64,000 nt of DNA from NCBI GenBank assembly GCA_030737875.1, contig CM060922.1, positions 303,853,456 to 303,917,455 on the forward strand. Direction: 5' to 3'. The notes beneath the pieces were generated by a model, which was not told where the DNA came from, ran no database searches, and was given only the letters and a program-made list of their open reading frames with translations. Made by a program: the position numbers and the translations under genes. This DNA comes from Allium sativum. Its lineage: Eukaryota; Streptophyta; Magnoliopsida; Asparagales; Amaryllidaceae. Shown here one piece after another: positions 11,742-22,067 of the stretch (position 1 is the stretch's first letter; every line of letters begins with the position of its first letter).

Positions 11742-13167
11742 TCAGAGAAATCTACACCAATCGACGATCAACCCACCCAAGCCACATCCTGGCTCGCTCC
11801 TACCTCGAGTCGGAGCAGGCAGCTGTGCTTGTCTCGGTACTACAGTCTGATTCCTCACATATTGTGTCGGCTCACCTCGTCTGACACGTTCCTTGATCAT
11901 GTCCCAAAGATGTCTGTAATCGTTTGTGTTATGACCATTCAGTTCGTGTGATAAACAATGTCTACTAGAATTCTTTTCCTTTTGAGTGGGCTCCCTCACG
12001 GAAGGCTTTCTGAATGGAGCAACCATGTGAACTTCCAAGTGAATCTCCTTCAGAATACGATTAAGTTCTGCATACGAAGGAAATCTTAGTTCCTTCCACA
12101 GCACATCTCGATCATTTTAAGACGGGATTTTCTCTTTACCGGAGCCGGACGGTCCTTCGCCGTTAACTGAATTAACTTTAGGAACTTTTTTATCGGTTCT
12201 TGCACCCTTTTTACTTAAAAACCTTTCCACTTCAAAGTAGAACTCGCTAAGGTCCCTTGGTGAATTCTGTTGGAGCGAGATCTTGAAATCCATCTTATCC
12301 AAAACACCAGAAACAACAGTCATAAGAACCATGGATGGATCCGATCGATCAGTCGACGCCAATGCTGCGTTGAACCTTTCCAGAAACTTCCACAAAGTCT
12401 CACCAGACCTTTGCTTAGTTGTCGTAAGGGTCATCACGTTCTTGGGTCGAGAAATGTGAATTCATGAACCCTGAACTATTCGATGAATTTTCCAACCAAC
12501 ATATTCCAACTATTCACCAATTCATTTTCCAACTACCTGGACCACATGACAGCAATATTTGTAAGATAAAGCACTTCGCCATAACATTATCCGATGCCGA
12601 AAGCACTTCTATGTGGCGCATATAGCACATCAAGTGAAGGGTAGGATCCTTTCTACCATCAAAAGCCTTAAAAACCGGCAATTTGAAATCTGGTGGATTT
12701 TTAGAATTCTTGATAGCCTGAGTGAACGAATTGCGGGTAACACAATCCAAGTCTGAAAGAGATGCTCCACCTCGAGTAAACCGTCGGATCACTTCCGCAA
12801 TCCGATCACCATTTCCAAGCAACTGCCTAATGTCTTCCAAGCTTGCACCGATGCCCCCGGTGTCAAGTCTAGTATTAGTAATCAGTTGAGTCTCAACAAG
12901 AACATCTGGTTCAATCCTAGCCCGAGGTATTGTCGTTGGCACAAACCTAACTCTCGAAACCGTGGGAGTTTATGTATCCAAACTTTTGCTCACCGGCGCT
13001 TGGGTTACATTACCAACTCCCGAACCCAACTCTTGAGCTACATTACCAACTCTAGAATCTGAAATCTGTCCAACCAAAGCCTCTTGAGTCGTATTCCCAT
13101 CGGGATTGGGTGTGTTACCCCTGAGTCTAGTCGAACCGGTACCGATCGTGGGATTGGTATCGACCAA
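11742..13167 (-). pseudogene. Ty3/gypsy gag pseudogene
   Basis: Open pieces in two frames: 13167-12514 (one in-frame stop near 12970) and 12437-11742 (one stop near 12117), separated by a frameshift between about 12440 and 12510. The retrotransposon gag domain is visible as KLPVFKAFDGRKDPTLHLM...YMRHIEV and, after the frameshift, KQRSGETLWKFLERFNAAL. A degenerate zinc-finger-like segment follows (CLSHELNGHNTNDYRHL), resembling the H-x2-H-G-H-x-T-x-D region of Tat-like gags. The protein would form the virus-like particle, but this copy cannot be made intact. Confidence 0.75.
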
Positions 13168-13499
13168 GGGTTGACTTTCGGGAATTGCCCCAAGTCTTAA
13201 GCCAAACCCTGCGGAATACTAGAACTTATTCCCGCAATATTTCTTAGGCACAGCGGCCTTTCAAAACCCTGTCTTTCCAACCGTGAAGTCAAATCCTTAA
13301 CTACAACATACATATCCTTTCGAGTCAAGTAGTTTGAGGGATTTCCACCAGAAGAAACCTCCTGAGGCTAACTTTGTTCTACTCTTGCTTCTTTCGAACA
13401 AGCTAAAGTGATCCATTTTCTTTTAACCATCCTTGGAACTCCGAGTAATCCAAATTTTCAGAAATCCAAAGTTGTTCGTCCCTTCCTGACATGTCAAAA

Positions 13500-14578
13500 T
13501 ATTGACGTGCGAAATTGGTCACTTCACATGGTAACACCCAAGTTGTATGAGTTATGTAGTAAATCCAAGCACAGAGTATTGAAAAGTAAACGACACAGAG
13601 ATTTATAGCGGTTCGGCACGTTGTGTCTACGTCCACTCCGAGGTAACTTGTATATTATGTTGTATAATTACAAGTACGATTCAAGTCCAATCTTTTGTTT
13701 ACAAAGTTACGTAAGTAACGATGATAAAATCTTTGCTCAAAGCTAATACATTCTCCATTCGATAGTTCAAGTGTCTAAGAAGAAGAAACTGTGCCCAAAA
13801 GTATGCAAATAGCAAGCTAAGTGTCAAAAAATGTACTCCAATGTCCAAGAAAGTCCAAGAGTTCAATTCAAATGCCAAATAGAAGTTCACAAGTCCAAAG
13901 AAGTTTCCTAAGTCCAAGAAGTCATGAAGGAAGCCATTAGAAAGCTCAAAGTTCAAAAATTGCGTATCTAGAAAATGAGCAGTCAAAAGATCCCGAAATC
14001 AACCAAGAGATGGGGTATTTATAGGCATGGGATACGAGGATTCGTATCTTTAATTTTCATATCTTGGGATCGGTACCGAACCCGGAACTTAACCAAATTC
14101 CTGCTTCGTTTCGAAGCACTCCACCCCAGTACCAAGCCTGAATTCGTATCTCCCACTTTGTTTTCGTATCAGGGATACAAAATGCGCAAAACGGATCCCT
14201 GAGAGTTGAAGTAGCATCGATCCTTGAAACTTAGATAAAAATCAAGTCTGCTTCTCTTCGTATCTGGGAATACAAATTCCAGAAGATGAAAAGTCATCAC
14301 CTCCGCGGGATACGACATCCTAATGCACCACGAAAATACCGATCTCGTGACACTTAGCCAAGTTTTGCCACTTCCTGAACTTCTGTGAGTTCCACTGATC
14401 CAGACGTGTTCCGGGAGTTGTATCGATCTTGAAACATTTAACCAAACTTCTTAGTCTTTGGCAACTTCGCGACTTCGATCAAATCGCTTCAAATTTTATT
14501 GAGTTCGTACTGGAGTCATGAACACTCCGATGGCCATAAATCTGACGTGTGACTGCATTGTTAAAAAGCGGGTCAACG
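13500..14578 (-). repeat. 5' LTR of the gag-only retrotransposon
   Basis: In coding (minus) orientation this is the upstream LTR. It aligns along its length with 8687-9860, e.g. the shared CACAGAGTATTGAAAA and AACTTGTATATTATG blocks. Inner limit is approximate. The outer terminus has decayed (CG instead of TG at the minus-strand start). Confidence 0.72.
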
Positions 14579-14583
14579 ATCAT

Positions 14584-15990
14584 AGACTTATCACCGCATT
14601 GTGTGATAGATGAAGGCCATAAACAAATGTGTTTCAGTTAAGAGTTGGAGAAATGACTTACTTTGTTTGATAATGAGAAATTAATTAGTATTGATGCTAG
14701 TGGTCATCTTGTTATTTTTATTAATTCCTAAACCATTTGAGCTGTTAGGTGTAGTTCCTCTTGAAAATCAATTTGTATCGACGTCTGAAATTAAAATGAG
14801 ATGGTTTAGGGATGTTTTTGGAAAGCCCTTTTGGTTGAGGCAGTATATGTCAAGATACGACAGCGTGCCCATACTGCAATTTTATACATCTTAAACTTTC
14901 AACTTTTTTGTGACTCATTAGAAAGGACGATGAAATTTGAAGTATTTGTCATTTTTATGAGATTTTCAAAATTTTCATTATTATGCTTGGTGTAGTGCGG
15001 TGCTCTCTAATTTGCATCGCGAATTGTCGACTGTTGCATTGCAGAAGTCTAATTATGTAGCTTGTTGCATGTGTTTTTTGCACGTATATCATTGTCAGTG
15101 GTTTCTTTATAATTTCATGTCACTATCGCTTATTATTCTGTATAACTTCGTTTAATATTAGTTATGGCCGCGGATTTATTTGGCAATTGATCGACATAAT
15201 GTAATAGTCTCAGACAATTTAGATTATAATCTTCCGTATGGTTGCATGTGTAAAGTTATCGATATGGTCAGTTTAAAAATTAATTATATTTAGCATTGAT
15301 AGTTTTCTTTTAGATGAAACGTGACAAAACATTGGGTAGATACTCTTAAAACTATCATATATTATCGTAGTGAATTAGATTTACTTTCATCTGAGAATGT
15401 TACTTATGATCTATATGACTTAACTCTTGGAACAACAGGCTATCTAATGGATCAATATGGATATTTGATGAGTAAGACTCGTCTGATTTGTTTTTTGGGT
15501 TTTGAGAATTATTATTCGGATCAGATAATGAGATAATTTGGCTGTATTTTTCAGCATATTCCCTATCCAATTGTTCCAATTACTGAAAACCTTGAAAATT
15601 AGGGTAGTTCATTAATGAAATCATATATTTGTGGAATAATGTACTCTAGAACATGATTGTTGAGCAAATGCACTCCTATTACGTTAACCGAGTATGAGTA
15701 CCGATATTTGCAAATAACTCGTTGTTTCATATTGAAACAATCTTCTAGACGTCTAGCTCCTTGCATTCATTGAGCACCATTGGAACGTGATGTGATTAGC
15801 GGATTTACACTGCTATCGAGATGACCATGGATATCGACATCGTTTTGAGTCCGACCAGGTGAAAATTAAACGTGCTGGATTGAAAATATTATTGGATGCA
15901 ATTTTAGGTCAAAACAAGTTGCGTTGACTTCACACGTTTCATCATCCTCCTCTACCTTGTCCTGCAAATCTGTCTCAACCTTAAGAAACT
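14584..15990 (+). pseudogene. PMD pseudogene, right-arm copy, 3' part
   Basis: Continuation of the 8330-8686 piece after the LTR element. Recognisable blocks are a decayed TFHL region, IKMRWFRDVFGKPFWL (ORF 14691-14894), YYRSELDLLSSENVTYDLYD and a D-x-I-M-R-x-F-G block near 15525-15550. The last corresponds to the PMD motif usually read as DRVxRQFG. The C-terminal WRITHRFI region appears around 15680-15780, broken. Stops, frameshifts and a missing start show it is dead. Confidence 0.68.
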
Positions 15991-16984
15991 CCTAGTCCCC
16001 GATGGGAACACAATGTTGAACAACAAGTCAAAATCAACGTCGAAGAAGGCAATGCTCAAAAACAATTGGGACAATGGGAAGCTAACATAAATCCTACCAT
16101 CTTTTACGGACCTCCCATAGAACATAACTGCCATAGTAGGAAGATGTTACACAAACTTTTGGATATGAAGAAGGATCGACGAGTGCAATACAAGAGAAAT
16201 TTATGCAAGGGCCATCACAATTTGCAACCACCACTGAATGCTCAAGAACCTCTTGCATTAGCTCAGCCTCCATCCATAAAGAAAAAGCCATGCAAGGTGG
16301 AAAAATATTAAGAGAGATGCTCCGCTAGCACTTCGAAGACTTAAAGATGACTATGGACTATTTAGTGATTTTGAGGTTGAATTAATGTTTTGGTTGTATA
16401 AAACGTTGAAATAGCTTATGTAATGAATTTGCAAATGCTTATGATCTTTGATCATGTTTGTTTGAAATGTAAGAATATCTATTATTTGTTTATTTATGTT
16501 CGGAATGTCAAAAATTATGTTTTTGTTCCGTGTAAATGTATATTTGAATATGTGGAATGCCTTTAAGTTGGTTGTAGTTTGTTGATGTTGGATTTGGCGG
16601 AGGAAGTAGTTAACTGGTTTTCAGATGCAGAAAAATAATTATGTGTGTTCCATTAATGCGCATGAATATTTTTTTCATGCGCATTTATGGAATGCGCATG
16701 AATAAAAAATTTCATATGCATTAATGGAATGCGCATGAAGGGAAATATTCATGGGCATTTTATGAACACTCGTTCATTTTCCACCTTCAAAAAAAGCTGT
16801 AGGCGGCTTTCTTCTTACCATCCAACATTAACACATACCAATTAGATAAAATCATTAGATAATTCATATGTATAACCAAAAACATTAGGTAAAATCCATT
16901 CTATAATTCGAACGCATATTCATCGATTACATCAATCAAGTTCATTAAATAACCCAAATTGTAGCCACATGCATAATCCATAAC

Positions 16985-17165
16985 AATCTCATCGAATACA
17001 AGATCCTCTTATGTTCTAAAACGCCACATCTGCTGCATCTATCTTGTCGGTTGATATTTCCATCCTCCTTTGGATTCTTTGGATCGTGGATGTCCAGAGC
17101 TTCTTTGCATCGTTGGTGTTTATGTTAGGATGTCACTTCCATATTATCAAGTTCACGCACATAAA
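16985..17165 (-). pseudogene. Second copy of the MULE-like CCHC terminus
   Basis: The reverse-strand translation contains NRQDRCSRCGVLEHKR, matching the left-arm NRQDRCNKCGVLGYKR. Here the knuckle His is kept but the final Cys is lost after a small deletion. Complementary damage in the two copies indicates a common functional ancestor. No transposase catalytic region (DDE, MULE domain) is visible to the right on this strand. Confidence 0.45.
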
Positions 17166-18343
17166 AAAATGTTCATACACGTTTATGGAATGCACATAAA
17201 TATATTTATATATATTTTACATGCGTAGTCCGTAAGTGCGCATGCATGAACAATTTTGTTCATGCACGTTTATGAAATGCAAATACGTACTTGTCAAAAA
17301 ACAAAACATGCCTAGTTTCGTAGTAAGTTGTGAAACATGCCTAATTTTCATATAAGCTATTTCCAAGAGCCTATTTAAAAAAAAAAAAAAAAACCTTCTT
17401 TGATTTTGGGATTTTTATTGTAAGCATAAGGGCTCTATTTCGACTGTAATTTTTGTTGGAGTGGAAGTTACACATGATAGGAAAAGGAAATGAGTATATG
17501 TTTTATGGTCAGAAGCTTAAATATTTTTTTTTGCGTTATGGTTCTATGGATGATCATTGTTGTGAAAGGCGCACCTAGACGCACGCTATGGCGCGGCGCT
17601 GCTTTTTGCCATTTGTGCTTGCGGCGCAGCGCATATGAAAAGGCATGCCAAATAGCGCGTTTTTTCTTTATTTTATTGTTCTTTGTTTGTTTTTTTGGCA
17701 TTTCGAACTGCAGTTACTATTACAAATGCTGCTACCATCGCTACAATCACCGTCACTACCACAATTACTATTATTATCATAATGCCATAAAATGTGAACT
17801 TTGTAATATCTGTTTTTTTAGTTATATGAAAACATAATTACATCATCACTATTTCTTATTTGATTATCATCGGCTAGTTAGTAACCCTACAATTATGTAA
17901 TTAGCTGACCTTAGCATGTCAGCATTTAGAACAGACATGTTTTATTATTCAACATAGTTTGGATTCATTTTATTATCGTCAGAAGTATATAATGTAATGT
18001 ATAAAAGATCTTAAAATATTACCTAGCATAGATGCAAAAGCAAATGAATGAAACTGAGAACGATAAATCAAGAGAAGTTTCTTTGAAGGAAGAGAAAACA
18101 TCGTCAGAAAATAAATATTCAAGCAACTCTGAAACATACCCTTAGATTAAAAAAGTTGCAGTTGTGTGAATATGTCCAATATCTCTGTAAGATTTGTCTA
18201 AAATATAAAAATATTTTATTATTTGGTATTTGTTAAATACAATCGAGCATTAAAAAGAAGTATAATATCTGTGAGTCTGTGACATCATTGATACAATATC
18301 TTTGAACGATATTAATGATTGTAATGAATGATTAATTGGAAAT

Positions 18344-18631
18344 ATGGATGACGCATCTGATGCTGTAGGTGATCTTGTATTTGATGATGAAAATAACTTT
18401 ACTTCGGTTGCTGCTAGAGCAGCAGGAATGGAGGAAGCTAGATGTTCATGTAGAACAGCAGAAGAACATCCACGTCGAGAGGTTTTTCAGAACTGCTTCA
18501 ACTCTTTTACATATCACAAAGAAGAAACAAATCTAAATAATACGAAGGAGGAAGATGCTGAAGTTTATGAGTCTGACGATATGGACATTGATTTGAAAAA
18601 TATAATTGTTAAATCAGATTCAAATTTCTAG
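18344..18631 (+). pseudogene. Possible C-terminal tail of a hAT transposase
   Basis: 95 codons inside a hAT element, same strand as its presumed gene. The stretch DLVFDDENNFTSVAARAAGM resembles the tail of plant hAT transposases after the dimerisation domain (acidic run, then a V-A-x-A-x-G-type block). It ends with an acidic segment. No BED finger, RNase H-like catalytic residues or dimerisation motif are visible upstream, so this would be the remnant of an internally deleted transposase gene. The assignment is tentative. Confidence 0.4.
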
Positions 18632-18817
18632 TTTATCAGTAATATGTATTATTATTTTGGATTTGAAAACTATTGTGTTTGAAATTCTATGCTTATGATA
18701 TATTATATATATATATATATATTTGTAAAATTCGTAGAAATCTTTGTTGTATATGTTTTAGCAAAAAATATTAATTTATTTTTATTTTTTTGTTTAAATA
18801 TTTAATTTATTTAAAAA

Positions 18818-19025
18818 GGTGGTGTCTGACGCAACGGTAAGGTTACCTGGCTGGTAATCTGGAGCGCGCAGGTTCGAGTCCCGGTCTCTTCACATATGTG
18901 AGGGAAAGGCTGTGCGCACTAATCGATCACCCACAGAGCCCGGAAAGCCGTGAAAATAGTACTAGGACGGGAGACTGTCTGGGAAGTCCTCTCGCGCTTG
19001 AGTACGGGAGCCTTTGGCACTGGGG
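18818..19025 (+). mobile_element. SINE with tRNA-like head and 5S rRNA-like segment
   Basis: A 208-bp unit flanked by a perfect 20-bp TSD (18798-18817 and 19026-19045). A box TGACGCAACGG (18827-18837) and exact B box GGTTCGAGTCC (18871-18881) give a tRNA-type pol III promoter with normal spacing. A 5-bp hairpin (18843-18857) sits where the anticodon arm would be. The body (GGGAAAGGCTGTGCGC..., GGGAGCCTTTGGCACTGGG) resembles plant Au-type SINEs as I recall them. Between these, 18958-18991 matches the 3' half of plant 5S rRNA at about 29 of 34 positions. There is no 3' A or T tail before the TSD. Confidence 0.8.
18958..18991 (+). other. 5S rRNA-like segment inside the SINE
   Basis: Begins AGTACTAGGACGGGAGAC and ends GGGAAGTCCTC, corresponding to the region of plant 5S rRNA that includes box C of the internal promoter. 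The match is from memory of the 5S sequence. Similarity may continue weakly to about 18999. Upstream, GCACTAATCGATCACCC could belong either to the SINE body or to 5S. Confidence 0.65.
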
Positions 19026-19236
19026 ATATTTAATTTATTTAAAAAATTATACATGGTCGGTAAATTAAAAAGGGGTAGAGAAAGACTTTTTTTCACCTTG
19101 CTATATTATACACTGCTTCTTTTAGTGAAAAAAATAAATTAAATAGGCATGCGCTATTTGTCACGCTGTGCGCTAAGGCTTCAGAGAGGTTTTGCGTCTT
19201 TTTGTGCCGTGCACCATTAATAATACTGTGGATGAT

Positions 19237-20285
19237 GAATAGTTTTTGCATTCTGTTATGATTATATTTACTTGGTAATATTACTTAATTTGTACTCAAT
19301 TTGAATATCCCTATTTTATTGGACAACTGAAATCAAATCAAACTTTTATGTCTATGTTTCTATTTGTCAACTTCAGTGATATGCTTGGTTCTTTGTCATC
19401 AATCCATGCTTACCAAAATGACAAATATTAATTAATATCATTGTCATAAATTTTGATACATTAACATATGTTGAGCAGACCTTAATATATGCTAGAAAAT
19501 TTAAACGCACCTACGTGCTGTTAAGCGAGGCGAGACCTTTGCTGCTTCTCTTAGCACTTAATATTACATCATAATATGCACCTTGTTTGCTCATAAAATG
19601 GGCAAACACATCTAAGGATTTTTGTAGAACTGTAGATACAGAATGTAGTCTACAATTGGTAATTCTAAATATATCTCATAAAGTGCTAACCAAATATAGA
19701 TAATATGGAATTCAGTAGTGCAAAAACGAAAGGGAAAAAAAAAAAATGAAATTTATAATGGTTCGGTTGAAGATTGTCTACATTCACTGGGACTCATCAT
19801 TTATTTTCTTATAGAGCTCAAAGTACAATGCAGGGGAATTCAAATTACAACAATTTATTGATTAAAGAAATGAAGAATACAATTTTGTCTACCATCACTA
19901 TTTATTTGGGGATTTTTAGTTGAGGAAACCAATCTGGTATTTCGTATATAATAGACATTTTCCATGTTTGACTTATTCTATTTAGTAGCGATTGGTTCAA
20001 CAAAGAGCTTGTTCGACAGGAGGAGCAACGGAACCGTGTGTCCTGGTCGACAATTGATGCTACCGAACCATTTACATTTTTTTGGTAGTTGATGACTGCC
20101 AAACTCTTCCCGTTGTTCGACGATTGATAACTACCAAACCATTTTCCATTGGTTACCACCAAACTGGTTGTATCGAGATGTTTCCGTAACGAATTTGGAT
20201 CAATCTTCTGGGTTTTTAGAGTTAACTTTCGGTTCTCCTGTCTTGGCTTATATCACTATGGGCCTTTCAAATATTTGTGTCTTTT
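19237..20285. other. Unassigned intergenic sequence
   Basis: AT-rich, with a poly-A stretch near 19735. The minus-strand open frame 19902-20162 has no recognisable motif and I regard it as chance. Confidence 0.4.
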
Positions 20286-20287
20286 GA

Positions 20288-20765
20288 TCGGGGCTCCCAA
20301 TTGATACTCGGAAAATCTAAAAACCATCGACATTTGTATCCGAAAAACAAATAAATATCCGATAGCTAGAAAACAGGTGCGGATGGGAATACGAAAACAT
20401 CTGCATTCGAAAATTATCTATTTGAGAATTTTAAGATTATAATTTGAATTATGCATATTTTAACGTTAAAAGTTCATATTGTATACACTTAAATGCATAG
20501 CTGCTCAAAAATATTTATCATGATCATGTTTGTTTATTTTGGACACTTAAATAATCGAGGGTATTCGAAGAAGTTTACATTAAATTAAACTTGTTTATTT
20601 TTGTTTCTTGATTTATCGGTCGTTAGCGGATAAGATAATTATCTGATATTCGTCTGTATTCGCGGGTGCACACGTCTAATATCTGAAAATGGTTTTGGAT
20701 ATTGATATGAATATAACACTATCCACATTTGAAAGTATCCGTTGACATACCTGCTTATGACATCT
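20288..20765. repeat. Dispersed repeat (hAT-MITE-like), copy 1
   Basis: Related to 22068-22450 plus 25634-25690. Both have a start with TTGATACTCGGAAAATC / TCAATGGATACTCGAAATC, an internal CCGAAAAnCnnATAAATATCCGATA block and an AAGATAATT-tTC-GTATtC block near the other end. Ends are too diverged to define a TSD. Confidence 0.5.
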
Positions 20766-21207
20766 TTTCGTCTTCGTTGTGCGGGTGAAAATGGCCACAA
20801 ACACCATCTATTTTTTCCATTGTCTCAAATTCGACAATTCCTCAACTGAAAATCCTGTGAGATACAAGGTGCGAGGAACTATAGTTTCTACCCTAAAGGC
20901 AAATCTGCCTCTAATTCTATAGCATGATTTTTTATTTTTATTTTTTGAAATATATCCAAAGGGCTGGTGTCATTGGTTTAGATCTCAAAAATATTGTCCG
21001 AAATCTATTCCGATATCTCGTTTTGGGCTCCTCCCGAAATGAAATAGCAAATCTCACGGTAAACCTCGTAGAAGTGACAACAAATCACATTTCTTTAAGG
21101 GTTAAAACTTAAAATTGGAGAGTTCTGATTATTATTAATAGAGATTAATACCGGCAATATTCCTCTTAAGTAATATCTAATATGATTCTTGTTTGTGATA
21201 TTGGCAG

Positions 21208-21309
21208 ATAAATGAAGCCCATGCTCGTTTTGTCATGGCACTAGAAAATCTGTTCGAGAAGCACAAAGGAAAAGCTGGCTATCCTGATCTTAAACTGAGA
21301 GTTCTCTGA
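21208..21309 (+). pseudogene. Orphan last exon resembling plant DGAT2
   Basis: Preceded by a good 3' splice site (TTGTGATATTGGCAG|A). The exon encodes 33 residues, from INEAHARFVMALENL through EKHKGKAGYPDLKLRVL, then a stop. This matches the C-terminal end of plant type-2 diacylglycerol acyltransferases (x-E-x-H-x-x-F-x-x-AL-x-x-LF-E-x-HK...GY-x-DL-x-L-x-x-L), ER enzymes of triacylglycerol synthesis. The reading frame is undamaged. I find no other exon in the window (HPHG catalytic region absent), so it is either a fragment left by rearrangement or the 3' end of a gene interrupted by the insertions upstream. A canonical AATAAA lies downstream at 21529-21534. Confidence 0.6.
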
Positions 21310-22067
21310 TTTACAAATGAAATCTTTTACCATGTGTCAAATGTTATACGTGTATATTATTTTCAAGACTGAAAGTAGAACATACAGAAGATAAGTATTA
21401 GAAAATTGATCAGCTCTTCCCATAGTATTCATGTAGCGTTTTTGATTGCAGTCTGATAATTGATGGCTTCTTGGTACCAACGGAGTCATCTACCTGTATT
21501 TGTATTTGGTATAGAAAATAGAAATAGAAATAAAGGAATGTATATCATGTAAAGCGCTAGTGGCATAAATAATCCTTGCGTCTTTTACCCATTAATATGT
21601 TTTTCTTTCGTGTGATTATTTATTGTATTGTAGTGTGTGCTGTTAGATGTTTTACAATGATAGTAGTAGTCTTCTTCCAAATCCATATAAGGATTTGTTG
21701 CAGAACTTTGGAATGCAATGCACTGTAAATGCTGATTTTACAGTCCTTGGGTATGTTTAGCAATAGTTTGTCAAAGGCTTTGAAATCAGATGTGATGCAA
21801 TAAAAATTATTTGAATTGTCAAGCTATCATATTTGGTAGCTTCCATTATATGGCGAGCCACGCTATAACATTGAGAATGCGCACGCTAGCAGTTTATTTA
21901 AAGCAGTGTTCTCTGCTGTTGCCTCCTTCATAGGGGTTGTCGAATTCAGTTGCCTCATGCACCTTGTCCATAGGCCGGGCCTGTTCACATGGTAGCTTGG
22001 GCTTATTTAACCTGCATTTGCAGTGCCAATCGAAATACCCAGCATTTTAAAAGTTTACGTGTAGGGG
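21310..22067. other. Possible 3' UTR and downstream sequence of the DGAT2-like exon
   Basis: Contains an AATAAA signal at 21529-21534 and no other supported feature. An unassigned, less AT-rich patch at about 21840-22060 has no recognisable coding motif. Confidence 0.35.

Larger units (their letters stand above)
8687..14578 (-). mobile_element. Gag-only Ty3/gypsy-like LTR retrotransposon
   Basis: Inserted in the right palindrome arm with TSD ATCAT (8682-8686 and 14579-14583). Two diverged LTRs are at 8687-9860 and 13500-14578. The only coding sequence is a broken gag on the minus strand. Between the gag and the 3' LTR (9861-11741) there is no protease, RT, RNase H or integrase, only repeats and a MITE. 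The size and content match the non-autonomous class sometimes called TR-GAG. I did not find a convincing PBS next to 13499. Confidence 0.82.
6215..17290. repeat. Right arm of the palindrome, with nested insertions
   Basis: Inverted partner of 1-5715. The homology is broken at 7564-8302 (hAT-like MITE) and 8687-14578 (LTR retrotransposon) and resumes exactly on the far side of each. For example, the sequence stops at 8686 after TTGGATCAT and continues at 14584 with AGACTTATC, as in the uninterrupted left arm. The right limit is approximate, because the outer portion consists of short GCGCAT repeats that also occur elsewhere. Confidence 0.83.
17555..19228 (+). mobile_element. hAT element with a nested SINE
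   Basis: Flanked by a perfect 8-bp TSD TGGATGAT (17547-17554 and 19229-19236). Terminal sequences CATTGTTGTGAAAGGCGCAC and, as complement, CAGTATTATTAATGGTGCAC agree at about 14 of 20 positions. GC-rich sub-terminal blocks resemble those of the 2321-3549 element. Without the nested SINE the element is about 1.45 kb. It contains an ORF resembling the C-terminal tail of hAT transposases. Confidence 0.82.

Noticed and set aside
18818..19025. A genuine tRNA or 5S rRNA gene, or the P5SM exon of a plant TFIIIA gene
   Set aside because: The tRNA head lacks an acceptor stem and the 5S part covers only the 3' half. No TFIIIA coding sequence is nearby, and the 20-bp TSD shows retroposition.
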